Assembly (NCBI GenBank): GCA_024233935.1
Contig: JACKOY010000002.1
Location: forward strand, 248,001 to 312,000
DNA: 64,000 nucleotides
Direction: 5' to 3'
Source: Spirochaetales bacterium
GTDB lineage: Bacteria > Spirochaetota > Leptospiria > Leptospirales > Leptonemataceae
In this document: positions 16,229 through 25,198 of the stretch, piece by piece
Position numbering within the stretch: position 1 is the stretch's first letter
How the letters are laid out: each line of letters opens with the position of its first letter
The notes under the pieces: model-generated
The model's database searches: none
What the model saw: the letters and a program-made list of their open reading frames with translations, nothing else
Told to the model about the DNA's origin: nothing
Translations under genes and position numbers: made by a program

Positions 16229-17932
16229 CTAAGCGGATTCGTCGTGCTTTTTAATAAATGCAATCGAGTCGGCTGAAGACATGGGGTGCGCAAAGTGATA
16301 GCCCTGCAATTCGTGGCACCCCAGCTCCCGCAACAATTCGGCGGTTTCTGCATCCTCCACACCTTCCGCGACGGTCTGCATGCCGAGCGATCCTGCGATC
16401 AGGATCACGGCCTGTACAATTGCCAGGTTGGTCCGCTCCTGAGGCAGGTTCAAAAGGAAATGTCGGTCAATCTTTATATGCGAGAAAGGCAACAGGCGTA
16501 GACGCTCCAGGGAGGAATAACCACGGCCAAAGTCGTCCAGGGCCACGCGAACGCCGCGGCTTCTCCAGAGCGATAGATTTCGCACAACCTGTTCGGAATC
16601 CTGCAGCATGGTCGATTCGGTTATCTCGAATTCGATTCGGTCGCAGGAGATCCCGCGCGCGAAAAGGAGCCGATCAACATCGCCGACCAGACCGGGGTGC
16701 AAAAACTGGCGCGGCGAAAGATTCACCGCGACGCGCACGCCGGTCAGCCCGGCTTCTTCCAATAAGGACAGCTGCCGCGCGACCAGTGCGAGGATCTTAC
16801 GACCCAACTCGTGAATGAGGCCGGTCTCTTCACAAACCTGAATAAATTCAGCCGGCAGCAGCGTCTTCTCACCGGGTGCTCGCCAGCGAACCAGGGCCTC
16901 CAGAGCGATCACGCGGTTCGTGGCGGTCGAAATCCGCGGCTGAAAGTGAAGCAGAAATTCGTCTTCGCGGAGGGCCGACCGCAGTTGCCGCTCGAGCTGC
17001 AATCGATGGGACGTATTATACGGCTCGCGCACGCTTTCGTGAAACTGAAACGAGTTTCCGCCGAGGCGCTTCGCGCGGTACATTGCCCTATCGGCGTTCT
17101 TGAGCAACTCGTCCGCCGACGTTCCGTCTTCGGGATAGATCGCGTAGCCGGCCGAAGCAGTCAGCATCACTTCGTTGCCGTCGATGTCTACGGTCTTCGG
17201 AACCACAGCCAGAAGATCGGCCGCGATCCGCTCCAGTGCCGGACGGTCGGACACTTCCGGCAGGAGCACAATAAACTCGTCGCCTCCGTGGCGGGTGATC
17301 AAAGCACGCTCCGGAAGCGCATCCCGCAGGCGGGCTGCAACAGTTGTAAGTGCCCGGTCACCTGACTCGTGACCCAGAGAGTCGTTCACCAATTTTAGGC
17401 GGTCCAGATCCAGAAACAGAATGGCAAGCCGTGCCCTGCTATCGGCCCTTTCCAAAAGGAGCCGATCCAGTTCGCGAGTCAGGAGTTGGCGGTTTCCAAG
17501 ACCCGTTAGCGGATCAATGAAGGCGGTCCGGGCCAATTGCGCCTCGCGCGATTTCCAGGCTTCAATCGCAACCAGGAAGGCCAGAATATATATGCCGGTA
17601 CCCGCTTCGATGCGGTAGCCAACATACTCTATCCAGGTCGAGGTCTGGTCCTTTCGCCAGAGCTGCATTTCCTGTCGCAGGCTGAAAGGGTGGGCATCCA
17701 GTTCCATGGCCCGGCTTACATAATCAGGATGAACGAGTTTGAGAAACGGAAGTTGTTCAATCTCGTCGCGCCGATAGCCCGACAGCGCAAGCGTTTGCTC
17801 GGACGCGTAAACCATGCGACTCCCGTCGTGGACCAAACAACCAACGGGCAACTGTGCAATAAAATCCTGGGGCGATAAACCCAGGCTTGCAAAAGGAAAG
17901 GTCCCCGGCTCTTCGGCCAGTGCGCTTGCCAT
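16229..17932 (-). CDS. PAS-GGDEF-EAL protein, c-di-GMP turnover
   Basis: 567 residues without membrane segments. PAS domain at about 25-130 (VGCLVHDG...SGYRRDEIEQLPFLKLVHPD). GGDEF domain at about 140-300 with intact active site RHGGDEF and DLDRLKLVND. EAL domain at about 315-560 with EALVRW, VNLSPRQF, EITEST, DDFGRGYSS, KIDRHFL and AEGVED, all consistent with an active phosphodiesterase. It may therefore both make and degrade c-di-GMP, with the PAS domain deciding. Single gene; plausible input to flagellar behaviour, though not linked to the flagellar block. Confidence 0.95.
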   Translation of the reverse strand: MASALAEEPGTFPFASLGLSPQDFIAQLPVGCLVHDGSRMVYASEQTLALSGYRRDEIEQLPFLKLVHPDYVSRAMELDAHPFSLRQEMQLWRKDQTSTWIEYVGYRIEAGTGIYILAFLVAIEAWKSREAQLARTAFIDPLTGLGNRQLLTRELDRLLLERADSRARLAILFLDLDRLKLVNDSLGHESGDRALTTVAARLRDALPERALITRHGGDEFIVLLPEVSDRPALERIAADLLAVVPKTVDIDGNEVMLTASAGYAIYPEDGTSADELLKNADRAMYRAKRLGGNSFQFHESVREPYNTSHRLQLERQLRSALREDEFLLHFQPRISTATNRVIALEALVRWRAPGEKTLLPAEFIQVCEETGLIHELGRKILALVARQLSLLEEAGLTGVRVAVNLSPRQFLHPGLVGDVDRLLFARGISCDRIEFEITESTMLQDSEQVVRNLSLWRSRGVRVALDDFGRGYSSLERLRLLPFSHIKIDRHFLLNLPQERTNLAIVQAVILIAGSLGMQTVAEGVEDAETAELLRELGCHELQGYHFAHPMSSADSIAFIKKHDESA

Positions 17933-18214
17933 ACTCGATCCGGCGACAATGTAGAGTTTGGCTTTCGCCGCGTCAACCGGTGACAGGGAAAAAACGAAAG
18001 CGGCGATGCGAAATTATTGTGTGCTTTTCATTTGTGCAGCACGAGCCCCGCTGTGGCGAACACCACTTGCCGCAAGACGCAAACCCAATCGCCCGATGCT
18101 CCTCCGGACCGAACTTCTGGGAACCGCAGGCTTCGGATTGGGGAGGGCTTGACGAGCCGGGCAACGCGATGGCCCAGGACACCCAAACGGGGGCGCCCAC
18201 GCCGGACATTCAGG

Positions 18215-19039
18215 TCAGTCAACGGAAGTCTTTAAGAAGAACAGCTTCCTGTCAATGACCACGGCCGCGATGGCTGCAAGCAAGAGCAGGGCGGTCTGGA
18301 TCACCTTGCTGTCCGGGTGGGTGGCGAAGATTTCGTTCGTTACGTTAGCCGAAAGGTGAAACACGACAGCTACGAAGATGTTCCTTCCAGTCCGGTAGTA
18401 GAGCCAGTTCATCAGTATTACAAAGACAAAGAGACTGAACGCGAAATTCGCGGAATACAGCCAGCCTTCTGCCACGACATTGCTATGATAGTAGCCCTTA
18501 ATGAAAGAAAGCGGGATGTGCCAGAGCACCCAGTAAACGGAGAAGATCAGGCACGTGTTGAACAGGTTGAATTTTCTTCGCAGCGTGTCTGTGCCATAGC
18601 TGTGCCAGGCCAGTTCCTCGGCAATCGGCGCGAATATCAAGATGAACCAGGGGGAAAGGAACGTTGATGTGAAGGACGGGCTCCCGGAGATACGGAACTG
18701 ATCCAGGCCATGCCCGAGGAATATGGAAAGCAGCTGCGCGAGGACGAGTGATACTGGTATTAAGAAAAAGGTCGCCGGCATATAAATCAGGCGGAAGTCC
18801 TTAGTATTGAAAATCCGACTTTTGAGGTCTTTCAGCAGTTCTTCGTCGGCGAGGAATAAATATGCGGCGAGCAATACGGGCGCGAGCAAACCTGCCGGGC
18901 CCAGAATCCGCTGCGCAATCTGTATGCCCCGGGTCTGGTCCGGCAGATGACTCAGATAGGCCACAGAGAACCAGAGCATCCAAGGGACCAGCATCGAGAG
19001 ACCGTAAAAGAAAAGCGTTCGATTGTATCTTTGTAGCAT
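18215..19039 (-). CDS. CPBP-family intramembrane metalloprotease
   Basis: 274 residues from the ATG at 19039 (MLQRYNRTLFF), which has GGAG seven bases upstream; the frame extends 67 codons further but that part lacks coding character. Seven or eight hydrophobic helices. The conserved motifs are EELAWHSYG (first Glu pair; usual EExxxR), W-H-I-PLSF and F-HLSANVTNE, the Abi/CAAX-type active site inside the membrane. Substrate unknown; relatives act in peptide maturation or bacteriocin immunity. Single gene. Confidence 0.85.
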   Translation of the reverse strand: MLQRYNRTLFFYGLSMLVPWMLWFSVAYLSHLPDQTRGIQIAQRILGPAGLLAPVLLAAYLFLADEELLKDLKSRIFNTKDFRLIYMPATFFLIPVSLVLAQLLSIFLGHGLDQFRISGSPSFTSTFLSPWFILIFAPIAEELAWHSYGTDTLRRKFNLFNTCLIFSVYWVLWHIPLSFIKGYYHSNVVAEGWLYSANFAFSLFVFVILMNWLYYRTGRNIFVAVVFHLSANVTNEIFATHPDSKVIQTALLLLAAIAAVVIDRKLFFLKTSVD

Positions 19040-19409
19040 GGAAGAACTCCGGATTTTCGTTTGACTCAGGTGTTGGTGACCAGGTGGACCTATATATGCA
19101 GCCGAGGTGCACGGGCGAGATAGCGTTTTTTGGCATTGTGCCAATGCAGGTTCCCACGCTCGACGCCACGCCGCCGACCGGGCAGCTTCTGAGCCGCCTG
19201 CAGGCGAGTCTTTCCTTGCACGGTCACTACCAACTGGCATGCTTTGAGAAGTTGCAGTACAGAATTGAGTCGATTATCGGGTCTTCGGCAATGGTCGTAG
19301 CGATCACTCTTACGGAGCTGGGTGAGCAGGTGCCCCTTGACGCGTGTGGTGTGCGAGTTCATAATTCGGCGGGAATGTAAACGGGAGCAGGCGGGATCGG
19401 AGCAACTGA
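19040..19409. other. Gene-free stretch
   Basis: 370 bases between the CPBP protease and the next gene, which are divergent. Open frames exist on both strands but have no recognisable motif or ribosome-binding site. Promoters for both neighbours should lie here; I cannot place them. Confidence 0.4.
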
Positions 19410-20279
19410 ATGGACACCGCGCTGGAGCTTCGAATCAAGCGGGACAAGGGCGAAACGATCAGCCCGAGTGAGATAGATCGATTGCTTGCCCGGTCACGCC
19501 TGGTGCGACGTTTGATCGCCGTAGAACCGGACCGGGGTCTGCCGCTCGTCTGGAGGTTACTGGCACTCAGCCAGATTCCGTTCGCTGAGCGACTGATATA
19601 CACGCAAACCCTTGCCGACCGGGCCCTGCGCGAATTGGGAACCCCTTCCGGCTTTACCCTGAGCGGCAGTGCGACGGATCTTCTGGTATGCTACAATGCC
19701 ATGCTTGCCACGGCGTTGATCCGTTTGGGACAGCACCGGGCGCCCGCCGTCAGTGCCGCCATCGGTTGGATCCTGAAACACCAGTCCTTCGCGCGGGGAC
19801 GGAAAACCGCCTGGGACGGTGTGGGCATCCAGAAGTACGGCGGCTGCCTGAAAGCGACACCCTGTTACATCGGTGTTGTAAAATCGCTGCGGGCATTGCT
19901 CGAATATCGCAGGAAGCAACGCGATCCTCACCTGGATCTGCGCATCGATGAGGGCATCGAGTATGTCTTAGGCCATCATCTCTTTAAGCGCCGACATGAC
20001 GGGGCTCCGATCGTGCCTCACATCCTGGAGGTATCGTTTCCCGAATCGTACAATCTGAGTCTCGTTGAACTACTGGAACTGGCCGACCAGGCAGAATCCC
20101 TCGGCGATGAACGCGTACGCCCGGCGCTTGCGCACGCACAATCACTGCGCTGTCCGGATGGCACCTGGAAGGCAACCTACGCGTACAGCGCAAAGGGCTT
20201 CGTGCCTTTCGATCGCCCTGGCAACAGCGCTCTATGGGCCGGTTCCATTCTCAAGCGCATTTGCGCAAAGGCGCAGTAA
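19410..20279 (+). CDS. Alpha-alpha toroid (terpenoid-cyclase/prenyltransferase-fold) protein
   Basis: 289 residues, no signal peptide. Repeats with the pattern of the alpha6 barrel: helix pairs followed by G-x-W or C-x-DG-x-W (WILKHQSFARGRKTAWDGVG, SLRCPDGTWKATYAY), and the segment YGGC-LKATPCYIG-VVKSLRALLEYR seen in uncharacterised members of this fold. The DxDD motif of squalene-hopene cyclase is absent, so catalysis on terpenoids is unlikely to be standard. Function unknown. It ends about 40 bases before the IS481-type element, which may have separated it from its original neighbours. Confidence 0.65.
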   Translation: MDTALELRIKRDKGETISPSEIDRLLARSRLVRRLIAVEPDRGLPLVWRLLALSQIPFAERLIYTQTLADRALRELGTPSGFTLSGSATDLLVCYNAMLATALIRLGQHRAPAVSAAIGWILKHQSFARGRKTAWDGVGIQKYGGCLKATPCYIGVVKSLRALLEYRRKQRDPHLDLRIDEGIEYVLGHHLFKRRHDGAPIVPHILEVSFPESYNLSLVELLELADQAESLGDERVRPALAHAQSLRCPDGTWKATYAYSAKGFVPFDRPGNSALWAGSILKRICAKAQ

Positions 20280-20306
20280 TGTGGTGCGAGATTCGCAGAA
20301 CATCCA

Positions 20307-20321
20307 GTTTACTCAAAAACG
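20307..20321 (+). repeat. Left flanking direct repeat of the IS481-type element
   Basis: GTTTACTCAAAAACG at 20307-20321 recurs in the same orientation at 21629-21643. The 10-base core CTCAAAAACG could be the target duplication, while the first bases GTTTA of the right copy may belong to the element end. Confidence 0.6.
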
Positions 20322-21628
20322 TATAAACCGGGCGGATGGGTGACATAATTTTCCTGGCGGATTGGTAACAAATCCAACCATGGCGTCGGAGGACGTCATG
20401 CCCTGGAAGGAAACCAATGTGCAGGAAGAGAGAATGAAGTTCATCGTCGCCTGGAATACAGGCGACTGGAAAATGGCGGACCTCTGCCGCGAGTTCGGCA
20501 TCAGTCGCAAGACCGGCTACAAGTATCTGGAGCGTTATCGCGAAGTTGGCATCGAGGGACTCAAGGACGGCTCCCATGCCGCCCACCACCAACCGAACAA
20601 GACCCGCCCGTTGATCGTGGAACTGATTGTCGAGGAGCGGGAAAGGCATCCCTCGTGGGGCCCTGAAACGCTCCTGGCGCGACTCGCGGGTCGCTATCCG
20701 CAGGTGAAGTCCTGGCCGGCCATCAGCACGGTTGGAGAGATTCTCAAACGGGAAGGGTTGATCAAGAAGAAACGGCGCAGGAGGCGTGTCAATCCCTCAC
20801 GGCCACTTCCGTTGGCGCACGTGGAATGGCCGAACCAGGTCTGGTGCACCGATTTCAAAGGCCACTTCACGGTGGGCAACGGAAGGCGCTGCGATCCGCT
20901 CACGATCACCGACGCCCACACCCGTTTCCTCCTGGAGTGTCGGGCCCTCCAGAAAACGGATTCTGCGCACGTCAGGAAGGCGTTTGAGCGCGTCTTTTCC
21001 GAGTTCGGAATGCCGGACACGATCCGATCGGACAACGGCTCTCCGTTTGCATCGCGCGGGATAGCGGGCCTCACGCCGCTTGCGGTCTGGTGGTTGAAGC
21101 TGGGCATCATTCCGGAGCGCATCGAACCGGGAAAGCCGTACCAGAATGGACGGCATGAGAGAATGCACCTGACGTTGAAACAGCACACGGCGCTGCCGCC
21201 GCGTTCGTCCCTGAAAGCACAGCAGGAGGCCTTCGATCGGTTCCGGGCCGAGTACAACGGGGTCCGACCGCATCATGCGCTGGGACTCGAGACACCCGCC
21301 AGCCAGTATCGGCAATCGAATCGGGAGTACGTCGCGAGGATTCGGCCGCTGGAGTACATGACGGACCGGGAGATATTCGTCGTTTCCGATGAGGGAAGCA
21401 TCCGTTACGGAGTGAATCGCGTTGGAGTCGGAATCTCGCTGGCCGGAGAAACGATCGCGCTTCAGGAGATCTCGGAGAGACACAGACGGATCGAATTCGC
21501 ATGTGCCGTGATCGGAATTCTCGATACGTACACCGGAAAAGTGCTGGCCTTCAAAAACCCAATACCGAAAGATTAGAGTAGCCGGGGTGTCACCCATCCG
21601 CCCGGTTTGAAGTGTTACCAATCCGCCG
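20322..21628 (+). mobile_element. IS481-type insertion sequence, apparently complete (about 1.3 kb)
   Basis: Both ends carry two related transposase-site motifs 25 bases apart in inverted orientation. Reading outward, left: TGTTACCAATCCGCC (complement of 20356-20370), then TGTCACCCATCCGCC (complement of 20331-20345) and CCGGTTTA. Right: TGTCACCCATCCGCC from 21588, then TGTTACCAATCCGCC from 21613 and CCGGTTTA. The element carries one transposase and is bounded by a direct repeat of 10-15 bases. Both the ends and the gene look intact, which suggests a recent insertion. Confidence 0.8.
20398..21576 (+). CDS. IS481-family transposase
   Basis: 392 residues. N-terminal helix-turn-helix (LCREFGISRKTGYKYLERY, about 30-48) and the linker with basic run KKKRRRRRVNPSRP before an integrase core (rve). 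DDE residues: D in VWCTDFKGHF, D in IRSDNGSPF, E in NGRHERMHLTLK. The C-terminal part RPHHALGLETPASQY is typical of IS481. Start ATG at 20398 behind GGAGGA; an ATG at 20380 lacks a site. Catalyses cut and strand transfer at the element ends. Confidence 0.95.
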   Translation: MPWKETNVQEERMKFIVAWNTGDWKMADLCREFGISRKTGYKYLERYREVGIEGLKDGSHAAHHQPNKTRPLIVELIVEERERHPSWGPETLLARLAGRYPQVKSWPAISTVGEILKREGLIKKKRRRRRVNPSRPLPLAHVEWPNQVWCTDFKGHFTVGNGRRCDPLTITDAHTRFLLECRALQKTDSAHVRKAFERVFSEFGMPDTIRSDNGSPFASRGIAGLTPLAVWWLKLGIIPERIEPGKPYQNGRHERMHLTLKQHTALPPRSSLKAQQEAFDRFRAEYNGVRPHHALGLETPASQYRQSNREYVARIRPLEYMTDREIFVVSDEGSIRYGVNRVGVGISLAGETIALQEISERHRRIEFACAVIGILDTYTGKVLAFKNPIPKD

Positions 21629-21643
21629 GTTTACTCAAAAACG
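21629..21643 (+). repeat. Right flanking direct repeat of the IS481-type element
   Basis: Second copy of GTTTACTCAAAAACG, same orientation as the copy at 20307. The element end CCGGTTTA overlaps its first bases. Confidence 0.6.
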
Positions 21644-21804
21644 GTCTGCTTTATGCGCGACATAATATGTATTATCGGAAGTTGCCATCTGCATCATTCA
21701 AAAAGGTGCTCCAAATAACCCCTGTTGCCTCATTCTAAATTGTACTCAAAAGCTCCGTGTGTTTCTAAGGCTCTAACGCCTTGCGCTTTTACAGGAGTTC
21801 TTGA

Positions 21805-23157
21805 ATGAGGCTGAATATGAACGAACGACGCACACTTGTGAAGGTGTTCGTAGAGAAGTACCGGCAAGCCAGAAAGAAAGACAAAGGGATTTTGCTGGAT
21901 GAATTCATTGAGCTGACCGGCTACAGTCGCAGCTACGCAAGCAGAGCCCTGCGTGATTTCAAAATGGTTCGAGCTGTACGCAAAAAAAGACCGGCACGGA
22001 TTATATACGACGCTGACGTGCGACTCGCACTCGAAAAAGTCTGGACCGTTCTTGATTATGTCTGCGGTAAGCGGCTCGTTGCCGTCCTGCCGGATGTACT
22101 CGAAAAGCTGATCAAGCTCGACGAGATTTCCGTTTCGCGCGATACGCGAAGGAAGCTTCTCTCGATTTCGTCGGCCACGGCGGATCGTTTGCTGGCCGGC
22201 GCTCGCGATCGTCTGGGGCGGAATCGCAACGCCGGCCAGAATCCCCGGCGGCATCTGTTCAGCCAGATCCCGATCAAGACTTTCGGTGAATGGAAGAACG
22301 TCGTCCCCGGATTCGTCCAGATGGATCTCGTCGCCCACAATGGCGGCAACGTAAATGGCGGACACCTCTGGACTCTGAACACGACCGACGTCGCCTCCGG
22401 CTGGACGATCGCCACTCTGGTTTCCGCGAAATCAGAATTCCAGATGATGAAAGGAATCTATCGGATGAAGCGGTCGTTTCCATTCCCGCTGCGGGGCCTG
22501 CATGCCGACAACGGCTCGGAGTTCGTGAATGGAACGGTCATGAACTTCTGCCGACGCTACCAGATCGAATTCACTCGATCGCGGCCGTATCGCAAGAATG
22601 ACGCCTGCTATATCGAACAGCGCAATAATACGATCGTCCGGCGCAATGTGGGCTATTTCCGGTACGAAAAACAGCACCAGGTCATCCTCGCGGAACTGTA
22701 CCGGAATCTGAATCTGTACTCGAATTTCTTCCAGCCGGTCATGATGTTGGTCTCGAAAAAACGTTCCGGTGCGAAGGTCTACCGAAAGTACGACAAACCC
22801 CAAACACCGTACCAGCGGCTACTTTCGCGCGGCACCCTTACCCGAACCCGCAAACGTCAATTAAAGGCTCTCTACGACTCGCTGAACCCCGCTGAGTTGC
22901 GTCGCCAGATCGATCGACTACAGAACGAATTGATCGGCATGGAAACACCACGACCGCGCAAAAAGTTGAAAACCGAACGCCAGCGGCGGCCGAAGCGTGT
23001 GAGTAATACCGCCCCGGGTCGCCGCCGGGAAGATGACACGACGAACGCCGCGAATACGTTTATGGACCGAATGCGCCTGTTTCGCCTGAAAAACGATCTA
23101 CAGAAGCTGTGGGACAAGCGTGACGCGGTTTCCGGGGATGCTCAGCAATCGCAATGA
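21805..23157 (+). CDS. DDE integrase-type transposase of a second insertion sequence
   Basis: 450 residues. N-terminal helix-turn-helix (GYSRSYASRALRDF) and integrase core with D in VQMDLVAHNGG, D in LHADNGSEFVN, and E in CYIEQRNN. The pairs HLWTLNTTDVASGW and TRSRPYRKNDACY are typical of a distinct IS group near IS481/ISNCY. The C-terminus is long and basic. ATG at 21805 behind AGGAG. The left end of its element probably lies in 21644-21760, but no matching inverted repeat was found on the right, and the gene's last 16 bases overlap the mer gene coming the other way. The element may be truncated on that side. Confidence 0.85.
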   Translation: MRLNMNERRTLVKVFVEKYRQARKKDKGILLDEFIELTGYSRSYASRALRDFKMVRAVRKKRPARIIYDADVRLALEKVWTVLDYVCGKRLVAVLPDVLEKLIKLDEISVSRDTRRKLLSISSATADRLLAGARDRLGRNRNAGQNPRRHLFSQIPIKTFGEWKNVVPGFVQMDLVAHNGGNVNGGHLWTLNTTDVASGWTIATLVSAKSEFQMMKGIYRMKRSFPFPLRGLHADNGSEFVNGTVMNFCRRYQIEFTRSRPYRKNDACYIEQRNNTIVRRNVGYFRYEKQHQVILAELYRNLNLYSNFFQPVMMLVSKKRSGAKVYRKYDKPQTPYQRLLSRGTLTRTRKRQLKALYDSLNPAELRRQIDRLQNELIGMETPRPRKKLKTERQRRPKRVSNTAPGRRREDDTTNAANTFMDRMRLFRLKNDLQKLWDKRDAVSGDAQQSQ

Positions 23158-23852
23158 TCATCTGCCGGAACCGAACGTTTTTGCGGCCACGAATTCCAGA
23201 CTGCTGCCAGCAAAAACAACGCCGTCCCCGGAACCATTGCCGCGTTCAGTTCCAGGGCGAACCGACCGATGAAAATGACTGCCGCGCCAATCACTCCGAC
23301 TGCGAAAGGCAGAAACCCGTGGCGGTATCGCGCTCGATAATATAGACCGGCCAGACCGATTCCGGAGAGCACAATCATAAGCGGCAGAAGATATGCCGAA
23401 TAGTCCACGAAGCCGATTCCCAGACCGGCCAGTACGGCTGTATACGCCGGCCAGCAAGCGGCGCACGAAACGACGGGCAACATTCCGGCCAGTCCTGCGA
23501 AGACCGAGGCGAAGGCTGTCGTTTTACCGGTCATGCTATCCGTGCCTTGAGATTTAGTGTGCAAGGCACGAATAATATTTTCACCGGGCGGCAGGCCGCT
23601 CATGCGGCCGTTGTCATCACGGTAAATCCGGCAGGCATTTCCCCCCGGGCTTTCCGATGGCGCAACATCCTGACCGTCCACCAGTATCGTTGGCGAACCG
23701 TAGTTCTGTGCATACGCGGGCGCACCAGGGTCCTGCCGGCAATGCTCGATCCATTCCGGTTCGCGGCCCGCCGATCGCATGGCTTTCGTGAGCAACTGAC
23801 GAACACCGTCCGCATTCGGACAATCATCGTCATAGACTAGTTCAACTTTCAT
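23142..23852 (-). CDS. Thioredoxin-like domain fused to MerT/MerC-like mercury transport protein
   Basis: 236 residues in two parts. Residues 1-100 are thioredoxin-like: start VELVYDDDCPNA, then GSPTILVDGQDVAP and CRIY; a single N-terminal Cys11 replaces the CxxC. Residues about 108-225 form four membrane helices with the Cys pair CAACWPAY in the first, as in MerT/MerC/MerF mercury(II) importers, and a Cys pair C-D-C at the very end. It probably takes Hg2+ or another thiophilic metal across the inner membrane. It lies two bases after merR in the same direction. No reductase (merA) is present. Confidence 0.8.
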   Translation of the reverse strand: MKVELVYDDDCPNADGVRQLLTKAMRSAGREPEWIEHCRQDPGAPAYAQNYGSPTILVDGQDVAPSESPGGNACRIYRDDNGRMSGLPPGENIIRALHTKSQGTDSMTGKTTAFASVFAGLAGMLPVVSCAACWPAYTAVLAGLGIGFVDYSAYLLPLMIVLSGIGLAGLYYRARYRHGFLPFAVGVIGAAVIFIGRFALELNAAMVPGTALFLLAAVWNSWPQKRSVPADDHCDC

Positions 23853-23854
23853 AG

Positions 23855-24265
23855 TTACGTCCTCGATTTTGATTTTGTATCGAGGGCGGCGAGAATGGGA
23901 CAGGCGTCGGTCGGCTGGCGCGCATCGCAGGAATCGATTAGTCCACCCAGAACGCGATCCAGCCTCTTTAAGTCACGAATCTTGCGGCGAATATCTTCGC
24001 GTTTGCCGAACGCTTTTTCGCGGACCCGATCGCAATTCGAACGACGATCTATACGGAGGCTCAACAGCTCTTGAATCTCGGTCAGTTGGAACCCGAGACC
24101 CTTCGCGCTCTGAATAAATCGAATACGGCCCACGACCTCCTCGGTATACACACGGTAGCCGGATTCATTCCGGGGAGCGGCTTCGATTAATCCAATCCGC
24201 TCATAGTACCGAATGGTTTGCTTGTTTACGCCTGCGCGTTGCGCCAGAGTTCCCGAATTCAGCAT
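23855..24265 (-). CDS. merR: MerR-type mercury-responsive regulator
   Basis: 136 residues, the usual MerR length (about 140). HTH domain at 5-40 (LAQRAGVNKQTIRYYERIGLI), RxYTEE and FIQSAKGLGFQLTEIQELL as in MerR proper, and the three metal-binding cysteines at the expected places: CDRVREKA (about 79), DSCDAR (about 114) and DACPIL (about 123). These match the Hg2+-binding triad of Tn501 MerR. It is first in a two-gene operon, so it should control its own expression, unlike the divergent arrangement of classical mer operons. Confidence 0.92.
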   Translation of the reverse strand: MLNSGTLAQRAGVNKQTIRYYERIGLIEAAPRNESGYRVYTEEVVGRIRFIQSAKGLGFQLTEIQELLSLRIDRRSNCDRVREKAFGKREDIRRKIRDLKRLDRVLGGLIDSCDARQPTDACPILAALDTKSKSRT

Positions 24266-24285
24266 TTCTCAGCACCCTCCCTCAT

Positions 24286-24317
24286 AGTATAAGGTATGTA
24301 CCTGAGTACATAGTCAA
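24286..24317 (-). promoter_or_regulatory. MerR-type promoter and operator of the mer module
   Basis: Read on the minus strand: -35 TTGACT (24317-24312), a 20-base spacer, -10 TATACT (24291-24286). The spacer contains the perfect dyad ATGTAC-TCAG-GTACAT (24311-24296), with the GTAC-N4-GTAC core of mer operators. An over-long spacer with a central dyad is the classic MerR mechanism of DNA untwisting. The -35 element overlaps the last codon and stop of the desaturase gene. Confidence 0.88.
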
Positions 24318-25198
24318 GGAGCGAGCTGAGTTTTTTCAGCATCCAGGACGTTTTCGATGTTGACAATCCCCGAAACAACGGGCACCCCGTTTGCGAAAAA
24401 GCGCCGATCGAGAAAAGACCATGGCGTGCCTCCGTTGAGTCTCAGTTGCTCCGGGATCTGCGTTTCGATCTTCGCGTGCAGGTCCGGCAAGAGCGACCAG
24501 TGCACGGCCATCTTCAGGTGGTGAGCGGTATGGTAACCCAGATTCCAGAAAAACCAGTTATACGAGGGACTCAGGTTGTTGTAGGACGCGTGCAGATGAT
24601 CGCTCGCCCAGAGGCCGGCGTGCTGGCTGTAGGTCGCAAGAAAAGTCAGGGCGGGCTTGACCAACATCGGAAAAACAAAAACGAGCACGGTGTTGAGCGC
24701 ATTCAAATAGAAAAATAGGCCGAGCGTGGCCATTACCGCGCACAGCTGCAGTACAAGCCGGCGCCGGGTCGCGGGATACCGGCGACCAACGCAAAACATA
24801 TTCGGATACATCCGAAGCACGTTGCTCAGAATGTATTCGCTCAGGCCCATAGTCGTGCCGTCGTTTCGAGCCCAGTGCGATTCATCGTTTTCTTGATCCA
24901 GGTAGTTCAGGTGATGGCCCAGATTATGATGCAGCACCCAACCGTAGGTCGGTATGCCGGTCTGCAATGCCAGCACTAGATTAAGCGGGGCGTTCAACCA
25001 TGTTATTCGAAAGCTGTTGCTGTGGGAATGATGGTGGTTGAAAGCCGAGATCGACATCTGTGGTATGAGCAGAAGCAGTACACAACCCATCACGAACGTT
25101 GCCTGGTCCACGAAAAAGAAGACACACAGCTGCAGGAAAAAAGTGGCGAAGACCAGGCTCACCGGTCGGCGATCGGCAGGATAGCGCAACAAACTCAT
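24314..25198 (-). CDS. Membrane fatty acid desaturase/hydroxylase
   Basis: 294 residues with four to six hydrophobic helices. Three His clusters of the di-iron desaturase family: HHHSHS (about 54-59), HHNLGHH (about 88-94) and YHTAHHLK (about 221-228). The order and spacing match acyl-lipid desaturases. It should insert a double bond or hydroxyl into membrane fatty acids using O2. It overlaps its upstream neighbour by four bases (ATGA), so the two are translated together. The mer promoter starts within its 3' end. Confidence 0.9.
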   Translation of the reverse strand: MSLLRYPADRRPVSLVFATFFLQLCVFFFVDQATFVMGCVLLLLIPQMSISAFNHHHSHSNSFRITWLNAPLNLVLALQTGIPTYGWVLHHNLGHHLNYLDQENDESHWARNDGTTMGLSEYILSNVLRMYPNMFCVGRRYPATRRRLVLQLCAVMATLGLFFYLNALNTVLVFVFPMLVKPALTFLATYSQHAGLWASDHLHASYNNLSPSYNWFFWNLGYHTAHHLKMAVHWSLLPDLHAKIETQIPEQLRLNGGTPWSFLDRRFFANGVPVVSGIVNIENVLDAEKTQLAP

